A stretch of 64,000 bases of DNA from Pteria penguin. Its lineage: Eukaryota; Mollusca; Bivalvia; Pterioida; Pteriidae. Positions 52,101 through 55,065 of this stretch are shown in pieces. Made by a program: the position numbers and the translations under genes. Location of the stretch: NCBI GenBank assembly GCA_035048485.1, contig CM068587.1:36760816-36824815 (forward strand), written 5' to 3'. Each line of letters opens with the position of its first letter. Position 1 is the first letter of the stretch. A model generated the notes under the pieces. That model was not told the DNA's origin. It was given only the letters and a program-made list of their open reading frames with translations, and ran no database searches.

Positions 52101-53345
52101 CATCCTGCAATATAAAGGCCTACATTGAAATATCTGTTGAACAACAATGGATGCGATTCCAGACCAACACGCAATCGGGTCGAAGGTTGATGATTTAATC
52201 CTGGACAATAATATGAAGATTAGATGATTCTAAATGGACGGGTTTCAACAATGAAATAAATATTGTTATCATTATAAACTGTTCTATTACTACGTGCCCT
52301 ATGACCAATATTGTACATGGAAGATAAACAGACCGATTGCATTAACCACTACCACCACTCTGGTTTGTTTCCCCCTGCCTCTTCGTCGACCTTGGCAGCA
52401 AAAATGATTTACATGTATAATACAGGCTGTTCAAGACACATAAATATTGCGATGTCTTGGCATTATCATTGGCGGATCCAGCGTTTCCGAAAAAGGGGGG
52501 GGGGCATGTGAAAGTCACGTATTAGCCAAATTACTCAGCCACTTTGGGTGCCAAATATGGATTTTTATTCATTCATATCATTTCTGATTTCAATCTAGTT
52601 AAAATTCGATAATAGTATGTCTGTGTAGGGTTTTAGTGTCTTCAATACTATCATCTATATATGCCTTGTGAATCTGTGGCGAAAGAAAAGGGGCCCCGGG
52701 ACCCAGCCCCTCTAAATCTGCCTCTAATTATGTATAGTCGGTATGCAGAAAAAGTACGGCCCACCAAACTCAGGACATGTTGGGAATGAATGCCCACAGT
52801 GTCTCGTAGATTGAGATTGCATGAATCATGTATAAAATACCAGATCCATGGGTCAATCATGATGTACAAGCATAATTCCATGGTAGATATGACGGGATTA
52901 AGGCCAAAAATTTGACTCTTTTAGAATTGTCAAATCTATCTGAACAAAAACTAGGTGGTCCACGGCATTTTTATCTCGCGGAATGCTTAAATGAAGACCG
53001 ATGAATAGGTTGAATTCTAAAATCTTTCAGGAAACAGGTAAGTCAATTACTTTCTTTATAATGTTCAGGGCACAGGTTACTGTGGCGGATTTAGTGAGAA
53101 TTGGGGCAAAAATTACCATATATCCTACTTTTTATCGTAAAACAAGATTGTTCGGGGCGCATAAAAAGCAATCATCACGTATGGATAAAGTCAAAAGGCT
53201 TACCTGAACGAGCGAGGGATTCCGAATCATCCACCGTAGGATTAAGATTTTCTAGTGCCTTTTCCGTCAACGTACCGACGGTAGATGACACACATGGCAG
53301 ACGCACGGGGAACGAAGACACACGCTTGGCGTCCCTCTTCATCAT
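13705..53345 (-). CDS. RGS22: RGS22-like multi-RGS protein, whole gene (29 coding exons)
   Basis: Spliced minus-strand gene, CDS 4,290 nt, 1,429 residues. Seen: exons joined at GT/AG sites with every codon phase matching from 53345 to the TAA at 13705-13707. Residues 48-77 hold the block DDLFLDYFNAFLQLP; about 134-141 hold ERLPLFL; RGS-like folds lie at about 374-475, 568-690, 840-965 and 1170-1305; linkers are Ser/Lys/Glu-rich. No signal peptide or membrane segment is apparent. Known of the family: RGS domains bind activated G-alpha subunits and most speed GTP hydrolysis; vertebrate RGS22 is a testis-enriched, mainly cytoplasmic multi-RGS protein of about 1,260 residues. Identification rests on recalled similarity: FLQLP/VFPQPLWYNRLTGDFE, the spacing of the RGS folds, and the final FDEAQLNVF...YWAGF segment. 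Whether each fold is an active GAP is unknown. Linkers are longer than in vertebrates. A related RGS-like paralogue is the main alternative. Confidence 0.85.
14311..14456 (-). CDS. RGS22: RGS22 exon 28
   Basis: 146 nt, phase 1 in, phase 0 out. The peptide TKYQKMLRKRLEAIENYEIP then FPSIPEGSLAAYTFSL, ending SEGVRWR; the first part resembles the charged helix near the vertebrate C-terminus. The acceptor follows a run of ten T (TTTTCAG); donor AGG|GTAAGT is strong. Both candidate last exons fit its phase-0 end. Confidence 0.85.
14815..15075 (+). repeat. Two related ~115-bp copies of a dispersed repeat
   Basis: Copy 1 (about 14815-14930) and copy 2 (about 14962-15075) share TGTAGCAGAA, a GAGGTTGAGTCAGGAG-type core, TCTCCT and TTGGCTAGCTACAC-type ends. 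A third relative with GAGGTGAGACCAGG and TCTCCTGAATAGCTAGCCAC lies at 61035-61140. Confidence 0.6.
15088..15176. repeat. Short inverted-repeat element beside exon 27
   Basis: The ends AGGTTTAACCCACAGGG and CCCTGTGGTTTAACCT are inverted repeats around an ~55-bp centre. It sits about 20 bp past the exon 27 donor, so it is transcribed within the intron. Confidence 0.65.
15196..15379 (-). CDS. RGS22: RGS22 exon 27, fourth RGS-like fold, end
   Basis: 184 nt, phase 0 in, phase 1 out. The peptide runs IDVSPQLHEKTLRGAQRYLA, then IFDEAQLNVFKELLPYWAGF, ending EDPNKRP. It matches vertebrate I-D-I-P...F-R-E-A-Q-x-x-x-F...W-P-x-F. Acceptor TGATTTCAG, donor CCAG|GTAATG. A short inverted repeat lies about 20 bp past the donor. 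Confidence 0.9.
16066..16164 (-). CDS. RGS22: RGS22 exon 26, fourth RGS-like fold
   Basis: 99 nt, phase 0 both sides. The peptide DANHAYSDEELLRRKVQSIM then ECFLESVTSPALQ corresponds closely to the vertebrate H-x-x-x-D-E-x-x-x-x-K...C-F-x-x-S...P-A-L-Q segment. Acceptor CGTACAG, donor CAG|GTATAG. Confidence 0.88.
16372..16700 (-). repeat. Four-copy 87-bp tandem repeat across the exon 25 donor
   Basis: Units anchored on CTGATTACTGACCTTGAACT (plus strand) start at about 16372, 16460, 16547 and 16634: spacings 88, 87 and 87. Each carries the end of exon 25 (DLFFYIESQKFK) and the donor GGTCAGTAATCAG; GT at 16644-16645, 16557-16558, 16470-16471 and 16382-16383. The three right-hand units share one reading frame; the leftmost has a one-base shift and more changes, so it looks oldest or least constrained. 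Confidence 0.92.
16646..16834 (-). CDS. RGS22: RGS22 exon 25, fourth RGS-like fold, start; repeated donor
   Basis: 189 nt, phase 0 both sides. It encodes TGRAQPTKEDKNEFLEALRK, then LPMLYFYKYLLKHGEEDG, then DKDLFFYIESQKFK, matching the vertebrate F-x-x-A-L and L-x-F-W-Q-E-V-Q-K-Y-K segments. Acceptor TTGACACAG; the first donor is AAG|GTCAGT (GT at 16644-16645). The last ~50 nt of the exon plus the donor and following intron are tandemly repeated downstream (see 16372-16700), giving further possible exon ends at 16559 and 16472, both in frame. Confidence 0.87.
19227..19314. repeat. (TA)n microsatellite
   Basis: A near-perfect TA run of about 43 units. Confidence 0.97.
19424..19604. mobile_element. 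TA-flanked hairpin MITE (mariner-like)
   Basis: 181 bp with inverted arms of about 75 bp: GACCATATTCCGGTTTTG at the left and the complement CAAAACCGGAATATGGTC-type end at the right, also CTTTTTGTCCGAGCTAAT against ATTAGCTCGGACAAAAAG. A TA dinucleotide flanks each end (19422-19423, 19605-19606), the usual target duplication of Tc1/mariner elements. Confidence 0.85.
20038..20081. repeat. Poly(A) tract
   Basis: About 40 A with one T and one G interruption. Confidence 0.9.
21383..21605 (+). repeat. Three tandem ~80-bp AT-rich units
   Basis: The anchor CATTAAAAT recurs at 21421, 21497 and 21581, each preceded by a TCT(A/C)...TTCTTAGCATT-like stretch and followed by AAATTCAT or similar. Confidence 0.75.
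21953..22036 (-). CDS. RGS22: RGS22 exon 24, possible cassette exon
   Basis: 84 nt, phase 0 both sides. The peptide starts DDTSSKGQSGQTDYAAKAMY and ends in a basic run QRRVRKQK. Acceptor TTACATTAG, donor AAG|GTACAC. Frame-preserving if skipped. Confidence 0.68.
22887..22934 (-). CDS. RGS22: RGS22 exon 23, possible cassette exon
   Basis: 48 nt, phase 0 both sides (ISIRSPIVEIEHVQNE). Acceptor TTTATCAG, donor GAG|GTACAA. Short and frame-preserving, so it may be optional. Confidence 0.6.
24047..24331 (-). CDS. RGS22: RGS22 exon 22, long linker
   Basis: 285 nt, phase 0 both sides, 95 codons. It begins ENLFDMNSLRLEYVMKQEEK, has a middle block KRPEVLREMVFPPCVTVNIC, and ends ETPSESQ. Acceptor CATTTTTAG|GAG, donor CAG|GTATCA. 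The vertebrate protein has a much shorter linker here. No domain recognised. Confidence 0.83.
24496..24621 (-). CDS. RGS22: RGS22 exon 21
   Basis: 126 nt, phase 0 both sides. The peptide begins EKASEHGMDPREFAGLSQAE and ends LMGTWKKGRKGK, where G-x-W-K matches the vertebrate linker after the third fold. Acceptor CTGATTAG, donor AAG|GTAAAT. Confidence 0.83.
24700..24803. repeat. AT-rich inverted repeat
   Basis: The arms share ATACATACGTATTATGATAT and its complement around a 20-bp loop; outer parts are imperfect. It lies in the intron upstream (right) of exon 21. Confidence 0.8.
25376..25465 (-). CDS. RGS22: RGS22 exon 20, third RGS-like fold, end
   Basis: 90 nt, phase 0 both sides. It encodes DSEVLPKFFSLTYLVIERKK then LPDFNKYADV; the vertebrate counterpart has V-W-L-P-L-F-L at this closing helix. 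The acceptor TTTTGAG|G follows a long T-rich tract; donor GTG|GTTAAG. Edges are less certain than for most exons. Confidence 0.65.
25657..25795 (-). CDS. RGS22: RGS22 exon 19, third RGS-like fold, middle
   Basis: 139 nt, phase 2 in, phase 0 out. The peptide begins SYYDSQGKKHIVFSDKIKAK and ends NYVVPKIEESFR. Two donors keep phase 0: AGA|GTATAC (left edge 25657) and ATA|GTAAGA (left edge 25645), the second adding four residues (VYII). The second has the better consensus; the first gives the tighter alignment to vertebrate RGS22. Acceptor TTTTCCAG. Confidence 0.75.
26154..26228. repeat. Purine-rich GAA/GAG tract
   Basis: Low-complexity AGAAGAAGAAG/AGGAGGAAG sequence; on the transcribed strand it is a C/T-rich tract just past the exon 18 donor. 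Confidence 0.9.
26246..26401 (-). CDS. RGS22: RGS22 exon 18, third RGS-like fold, first half
   Basis: 156 nt, phase 2 in and out. It encodes IMTNYKKHLLETEDKERLNM, then VSLYTDVENYLNL, ending ESHAHFIY. It matches the vertebrate fold at F-x-x-F-L-x-x-H and the D-x-x-x-x following helix. Acceptor GTGTTGCAG, donor CAA|GTTAGT. Confidence 0.86.
26693..26790 (-). CDS. RGS22: RGS22 exon 17
   Basis: 98 nt, phase 0 in, phase 2 out. The peptide KKEDEEDMEFDIDGEKRSSK then PPPPFVDMIHNK is an acidic linker and then the lead-in to the third RGS-like fold. Acceptor CCTTTCAG, donor AGCA|GTGAGT. Confidence 0.83.
26791..28484 (-). other. RGS22 intron 16
   Basis: AT-rich with no exon seen. It contains a small near-palindrome at 26951-26980 (AGGGACGTATATAAC against GTTATATACATCCCT) and a short TA run near 27710. 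Confidence 0.6.
28485..28550 (-). CDS. RGS22: RGS22 exon 16, possible cassette exon
   Basis: 66 nt, phase 0 both sides (22 codons, starting SSRESTFSSEYENISVASAP). Acceptor TTAAACAACAG has a weak pyrimidine tract; donor AAG|GTACTT is moderate. Skipping it keeps the frame, so it may be alternatively used. The Ser/Glu-rich peptide resembles neighbouring linkers. Confidence 0.6.
28855..29044 (-). CDS. RGS22: RGS22 exon 15, charged helical linker
   Basis: 190 nt, phase 2 in, phase 0 out. It begins VPTTESQREARLNVSRPYID, then a strongly charged helix (MRAEARQRRKEMERERKKAI) ending AKQKKDPD; this looks coiled or single-helix. The acceptor TTGTTCTAG has a good pyrimidine tract; donor GAC|GTACGT. The same frame stays open for more than 60 codons upstream of the acceptor, with an ATG at 29179-29181. 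Confidence 0.85.
29045..32221 (-). other. RGS22 intron 14
   Basis: A 3.2-kb AT-rich intron. It includes the open-frame stretch right of exon 15 (29045-29181) and the inverted repeat at 31220-31350. Nothing else recognised. Confidence 0.6.
31220..31350. repeat. Inverted repeat, ~45-bp arms
   Basis: Left arm 31220-31264 (TGAGAAATCCACAAACC inside) and right arm 31306-31350 (GGTTTGTGGATTTCTCA inside) pair with few mismatches over a ~40-bp loop; a likely MITE or its remnant. Confidence 0.8.
32222..32332 (-). CDS. RGS22: RGS22 exon 14, linker
   Basis: 111 nt, phase 2 in and out. The peptide starts AHVRDGSVSPPNTTDVIQIT and ends DDLIIIRPDPWVK. Acceptor TCTGTTCAG, donor AAAAG|GTTAGT. Between the second and third folds. 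Confidence 0.82.
32644..32686. repeat. (ATCAT)n pentanucleotide microsatellite
   Basis: About eight ATCAT units in intron 13. Confidence 0.95.
32786..32945 (-). CDS. RGS22: RGS22 exon 13, second RGS-like fold, end
   Basis: 160 nt, phase 1 in, phase 2 out. It encodes ANEDEQVHLHQALMSAKDFI, then VRILGQLEQAWIQYLKEDLK, then LLLE, the closing helices. Acceptor TGATTTTCAG, donor TGGA|GTAAGT. Confidence 0.87.
33036..33320 (+). mobile_element. tRNA-derived SINE with two tRNA-like heads
   Basis: First head: A box TAGCTCAATGG (33042) and B box GGTTTGATTCC (33086-33096), followed by GACCACAATTTTTCACCTG. A second tRNA-like part follows at about 33240-33310 with a perfect B box GGTTCGATTCC (33290-33300) and again CAATTTTTCATCCTG. 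A tandem pair of one family within intron 12; not a functional tRNA, as neither folds convincingly. Confidence 0.65.
33590..33747 (-). CDS. RGS22: RGS22 exon 12, second RGS-like fold, middle
   Basis: 158 nt, phase 2 in, phase 1 out. It encodes LEDKSFLSSLLFWEDVTDYG and continues to LCHAWNIYNQYFSPNCVNPI, with the F-W-x-D core of an RGS helix bundle. Acceptor GGTTTTCAG, donor ATAG|GTCAGT. Confidence 0.88.
33892..33969 (-). CDS. RGS22: RGS22 exon 11, second RGS-like fold, start
   Basis: 78 nt, phase 2 in and out. The peptide IAKDRFLIALTTDRMAGGPF then HRYLE holds the first helix of the second RGS-like fold. Acceptor TTCGGCAG, donor AAAA|GTAAGT. Confidence 0.85.
35245..35481 (-). CDS. RGS22: RGS22 exon 10, linker
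   Basis: 237 nt, phase 2 in and out. It encodes a linker running from AIGAFVDIRLLANQNAQHHA through KTKSWDFICKGGRKLDSR to GVVSARPIK. Acceptor CCTTTTCAG, donor ATCAA|GTGAGA. No domain recognised. Confidence 0.82.
35683..35868 (-). CDS. RGS22: RGS22 exon 9, first RGS-like fold, C-terminal half
   Basis: 186 nt, phase 2 in and out. The peptide runs from DIQDKYKMNLTEDARIQIIK to TQYDVLRRLRAYWVPRYLIH then QERLREL, the closing helices of the fold (vertebrate: L-x-x-Y-W-x-P-R-F). Acceptor CATTAACAG, donor AAG|GTATAA. Confidence 0.9.
36490..36638 (-). CDS. RGS22: RGS22 exon 8, first RGS-like fold, N-terminal half
   Basis: 149 nt, phase 0 in, phase 2 out. It reads HEGMEGFKEFLKNTAGNEL then INFWLDCEYYKDTMENF, the classic RGS start (F-x-x-F-L-x-x-x-x-x-x-x-x-L-x-F-W-x-x-x-E). 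Acceptor AAATTTCAG, donor TTTAG|GTAAGT. The best single piece of domain evidence in the window. Confidence 0.92.
37113..37375 (+). mobile_element. tRNA-derived SINE, full-length
   Basis: Same family as the 9.3-kb copy: GTGGTCGGCTCATGACCAAG head, degraded B box GGTTTGACACC, GGTGAGAAGGTAAAAACCAA, TGGTAGGCGTGG, TTCAGGTGGGTCCGTTGC, and tail GAGTGACATAAAACAAT. Its GGTGGGTC is the unbroken form of the target site occupied in the 43.4-kb copy. Confidence 0.8.
37422..37644 (-). CDS. RGS22: RGS22 exon 7
   Basis: 223 nt, phase 2 in, phase 0 out. It runs from ALSAPLNYEDYMRHPTFGDF through an acidic middle (GGEEPDTDGQ) to MSLQQLKEQVLGT, which leads into the first RGS fold. Acceptor TTCTACAG, donor ACA|GTAAGT. 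Confidence 0.85.
37888..37987 (-). CDS. RGS22: RGS22 exon 6
   Basis: 100 nt, phase 1 in, phase 2 out. It encodes ETKSRKSSHVSRERRLAIQQ then KSEAEEAFLRHS, a basic, probably helical linker. Acceptor AATTAAG|GT, donor AAG|GTTAAT. Confidence 0.78.
38706..39239. mobile_element. TTAA-flanked MITE
   Basis: 534 bp between TTAA at 38702-38705 and TTAA at 39240-39243. The terminal inverted repeats are GGTATTCCCACCCTAA and, complemented from the right, GGTGTTCCCACCTTAA. TTAA duplications are typical of piggyBac-type transposition. No transposase frame inside. Confidence 0.8.
39265..39339 (-). CDS. RGS22: RGS22 exon 5
   Basis: 75 nt, phase 1 in and out, so it could be skipped without a frameshift. The peptide is INASETEEEKSTRKQSIVKF then DPVT, an acidic/basic linker with no recognised domain. 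The acceptor used is ACAGAG|AA; using the AG two bases earlier would bring in a stop. Donor ACAA|GTAAGG. Confidence 0.7.
39555..39835. mobile_element. Probable MITE with inverted arms
   Basis: Inner arms GAGATTACACTGTGCTACAC (about 39640-39668) and GTGTAGCGCAGTTTAATCTC (about 39738-39766) pair; outer ends GATGAGTTATCTGCCC and GGGCAGACAATCACC are also related as inverted repeats. Degraded. Confidence 0.5.
40560..40846 (-). CDS. RGS22: RGS22 exon 4
   Basis: 287 nt, phase 2 in, phase 1 out. It starts STQLFREFKLCKLLLRP, continuing the ERLPLFL block, then runs into a Ser/Arg-rich segment, an acidic patch (HDEIDDDDS) and QRPGSRAVSVPTKLEFPK. Acceptor CATTTTTCAG; donor AAAG|GTATAG. Confidence 0.85.
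40975..41160. mobile_element. Dispersed GGATCC-type non-autonomous element
   Basis: It begins TGCGGATCCAGCAGGGTGGA with a G-rich CCGGGGGTCTGGACCCACCC palindromic stretch and continues with GGTGGACCCCCTTTC. A similar GGCGGATCCAGCG end occurs at 52469. A low-information repeat type common in invertebrate genomes. Confidence 0.5.
42946..43165 (+). repeat. Dispersed repeat, copy 2
   Basis: Second copy of the 330-560 repeat, here in intron 3 of the RGS22-like gene, just left of a SINE. Confidence 0.6.
43315..43676 (+). mobile_element. SINE interrupted by a small MITE
   Basis: Same SINE family: B box GGTTCGACTCC (43338-43348), GTGTCCTGTCTTTCGGGTGA, then, after the insert at 43433-43597, GGTCTGTTGTAAAGATATAA and a tail ending AATCAATCAATCAATA. 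The tRNA-like head is truncated on the left. Confidence 0.8.
43433..43597. mobile_element. Nested MITE with 8-bp target duplication
   Basis: 165 bp flanked by GGTGGGTC at 43425-43432 and again at 43598-43605. The ends AGAGGTGTTGAAA and, complemented, ACTGATGTTGAAA are imperfect inverted repeats; TCAGTCCAAA and TTTGGACTGA pair inside. An 8-bp duplication points to a hAT-type insertion. Confidence 0.75.
44034..44403. mobile_element. MITE-like element with ~23-bp inverted ends
   Basis: Left end TAAGCCATAATAAAAAAAAT, right end ATTTTTTTTATTATGGCCTTA, inverted repeats with one indel; pyrimidine-rich inside near the right end. It stops about 56 bp from exon 3. Confidence 0.7.
44460..44656 (-). CDS. 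RGS22: RGS22 exon 3
   Basis: 197 nt, phase 0 in, phase 2 out. It begins VFPQPLWYNRLTGDFEDL, which continues the exon 2 FLQLP block just as in vertebrate RGS22, so exon 2 should join directly here. A Ser/Arg-rich stretch follows, then DNLLEWARQERLPLFL, matching the vertebrate W-x-x-x-E-R-L-P-x-F-L motif. Acceptor TTTATAG, donor AAG|GTACAA. An inverted-repeat element ends about 56 bp past its donor. Confidence 0.88.
44657..46724 (-). other. RGS22 intron 2
   Basis: About 2.1 kb, AT-rich, with no exon I would accept (see the rejected candidate at 45798-45893) and no clear element. Confidence 0.6.
46725..46813 (-). CDS. RGS22: RGS22 exon 2
   Basis: 89 nt, phase 1 in, phase 0 out. It encodes LEITGDNLEDLLAYDDLF then LDYFNAFLQLP, the best-conserved N-terminal block of RGS22 (the vertebrate protein has a near-identical D-D-F-L-x-D-Y-F-N-x-F-L-x-L-P run). 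The acceptor TTTTAG is at the right edge and the donor CCA|GTAAGT at the left. Confidence 0.85.
47244..47297. repeat. Perfect 25-bp stem, 4-base loop
   Basis: Arms 47244-47268 and 47273-47297 are exact complements (TTTTCTATCAACTTATGAAT... against ...ATTCATAAGTTGATAGAAAA) around TTTT. Confidence 0.95.
47750..48062 (+). repeat. Degenerate minisatellite, CGATAGTCCGAAGGTC type
   Basis: About 15-18 degenerate units of roughly 16-20 bp built on CCGATAGTCCGAAGG, e.g. near 47778, 47795, 47913, 47950, 47967, 48000, 48016 and 48046. It is CpG-rich against an AT-rich background. Related words occur at 47590-47750 and 48160-48265. Confidence 0.85.
49044..49165. repeat. (ATTT)n and (ATTC)n microsatellite
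   Basis: Consecutive blocks of TTTA-type and CATT-type tetranucleotides. Confidence 0.95.
49228..49625 (+). repeat. Degenerate tandem repeat with ATATCTCATA core
   Basis: Repeated GATCGGAATATATCTCATAA, ACACGAGGCAT and TACACGAT words at irregular 35-75 bp spacing across about 400 bp. Confidence 0.65.
49875..50034 (-). CDS. RGS22: RGS22 exon 1b (alternative first coding exon)
   Basis: 160 nt, 53 codons plus one base. It also opens ATG ATG AAG (50032-50034), with an in-frame TGA 18 nt upstream. The peptide runs MMKSVVYHPVTVTNLSPIPF to TGTVSK. The donor AAAG|GTATAT is weaker than that of exon 1a. It also ends in phase 1 with G and fits exon 2. The upstream stop, with no AG between it and the ATG, means it can only be a first exon and cannot follow exon 1a in frame. 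Confidence 0.5.
51905..51980 (+). mobile_element. tRNA-like SINE head fragment
   Basis: GGTTGAAGCAGTAAAGCACT, CAGCCTGTAAACCAGGCG and GAGTTCGATTCCC resemble the D arm, anticodon arm and B box of a tRNA, but the flanks do not pair into an acceptor stem. Confidence 0.55.
52465..52735. mobile_element. GGATCC-type non-autonomous element
   Basis: It starts ATTGGCGGATCCAGCG with a following G10 tract and ends GGGCCCCGGGACCCAGCCCC then AAATCTGCC; the ends are weak inverted repeats. Similar to the 41.0-kb element. Confidence 0.5.
53204..53345 (-). CDS. RGS22: RGS22 exon 1a (alternative first coding exon)
   Basis: 142 nt, 47 codons plus one base. It opens ATG ATG AAG (first ATG 53343-53345), with an in-frame TAA 18 nt upstream. 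The peptide begins MMKRDAKRVSSFPVRLP and ends VDDSESLARS. The donor CAG|GTAAGC (GT at 53202-53203) is near consensus. It ends in phase 1, and the final G plus CA of exon 2 makes Ala, giving LARS-ALEITGDN. The area is richer in CpG than the introns, as expected near a promoter. I prefer it over exon 1b as the main start because its donor is stronger. Confidence 0.6.
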
Positions 53346-54719
53346 ATACCCGACAAATAGTTACCCCGCGTTGTAATTCTCCATCAAATCGACCATATCC
53401 ACTCCACCACAATTTTACATTAATTCATCCCATGCACAGAAAAAAATTACCTATACGTAGCATTTATAATAAAACACGTTGTTTAAAATCACATGTTTAA
53501 CTTTAACGATGAACACGCGACGGAAACAACAACCGTTTTCATGAAGGTTTGTAATATTTTCGCTTCTATTAAATTCTGAACCACGTATAGACAAGGACTT
53601 GTATTCAACAATGAAATAAGAAATAACCTATTCGATGCGATAAATATCTAATAACTTGGACCATCTCTACACATCGCTCGTCCGCGTTGCTATCCAGCGA
53701 TGAATGATAGTTCCTCGTTTGGCTGTTCGTCAAAGAACGAGATACGTTAAACCTATTCAAATATTATGAATTTTCGGCTCCCATTAAATAATTTGAATAA
53801 GTTTCCCCACTTGAGTTTAACACTTATTTGATGTTGGTATATTGGATATGCAGGTATAAAAGAGAGGGATTATGGTAAATCGTACCATCCAGATCAAAGG
53901 CCAGCTCATGATGTCAGATTGAGGATTCTCGGACTCTCGCAGCTAGGATTATCCATTGTCAATTCGGAACACCTCGCACTTTAAAACAGGCGAAATAGTT
54001 TTGTATTATCCATTCCGTTAAAAAGAATGAACCAACATTTTTTTTTTTATTTCACTTAAAGAACAAAGAGACCACGTGTGTCTAACACGAATGATTATAT
54101 ATGTTGAACGTTTGATATTTGATCCGTGCCACACTATTTCTTTTTTATTTTGTCCTTATTCCCCTCATTTCTCATTTCCATTCGAGAAAACAATGGGCAC
54201 ACAACACGACCAAACAATAGACACCCGTCACGAATTGCAATTAAACAAATAGTTTGAAATTTTTTTTTGGTCAATAACGTGTATGTTAATGTATATACTT
54301 TAAATTATACTTTTCGATTGTTCGGTTTTATTTGATATTGCCGAAATACTCACTGGAGGTCAGAGTTTTTATTTTAAATGGAAAGTAGTTATAAAGTAAA
54401 AGAAAATATTTATAGTAACGGTACTTGTCACCAAACCCTGGAGAAGTAAAGTCATCGTTCTAATCTGCTTATAGATCATTAATATCATTAATAACTGAAT
54501 AACTTATATACTTTTACCCAAATAGAGACTCTACACTCTAGATATTTATATTTGCATCCCCCTTTATATGATAAAGGCATCAATCTGAAGCACTGCACAA
54601 AACATTCGACCTATGCAAGGGATCCACATGAAGCAATTAAGAATGTTGACTTGCGAAAATCTATCATGAAACGGTTCCTCGGATTTTATTTCTAAATTAA
54701 CTCATCTGAAATACTGTAG
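53346..54719. other. Presumed promoter side of the RGS22-like gene
   Basis: No exon seen. CpG-richer than the introns around 53.1-53.8 kb. A plus-strand GGTATAAAAG lies at about 53851; there is no supported gene to its right, so it may be chance. Confidence 0.35.
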
Positions 54720-54729
54720 ACAGACGAAT

Positions 54730-55065
54730 CGCCGATTGGACTTGAACTCGGGACTTCACACAACCGACCGAGCGAACCAAACACACTACCGCCCGAGCGA
54801 AACCAAACATACTACCGACCGAGCGAAGCAAGTACACTACCGACCGAGCCAACCAAGCACACTACCGCCCGAGCGAAACCAAACACACTAACAACCGAGC
54901 GAACCAAGCACACTACAAACCGAGCAAACCAAGTACTCTACCGACCGAGCGAACCAAACACACTACCGACCGAGCGAAGCAAGTACACTACCGACCGAGC
55001 CAACCAAGCACACTACCGCCCGAACGAACCAAGCAAACTACCGCCCGAGCGATCCAAACTCACTA
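54730..55065 (-). repeat. 12-unit ~25-bp array derived from a tRNA-like SINE head
   Basis: Units of ACCGACCGAGCGAACCAAAC type, 25-26 bp, about 12 in a row from 54764 to 55064. On the minus strand each reads like an A-box region (TTTGGTTCGCTCGGTCGG). To the left, at about 54736-54757, a single B-box-like GAGTTCAAGTCC follows, so the array looks like one SINE whose A-box segment was amplified. Units 1, 3 and 4 recur as units 8, 9 and 10, showing higher-order duplication. Confidence 0.8.

Larger units (their letters stand above)
46814..53203 (-). other. RGS22 intron 1 (with exon 1b inside)
   Basis: Repeat-rich: a 32-bp tandem duplication with inverted flanks (46950-47100), a perfect hairpin (47244-47297), a minisatellite (47750-48062), ATTT/ATTC repeats (49044-49160), degenerate ATCTCATA repeats (49228-49625), exon 1b, a tRNA-like SINE fragment (51905-51980) and a GGATCC-type element (52465-52735). 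Confidence 0.6.

Noticed and set aside
53101..53376. A 91-codon plus-strand open frame.
   Set aside because: It lies opposite exon 1a, which has the stronger case (ATG, stop upstream, consensus donor, matching phase).
54764..55064. CRISPR-like regular array.
   Set aside because: There are no unique spacers; units are contiguous 25-26-bp repeats in a eukaryotic genome.
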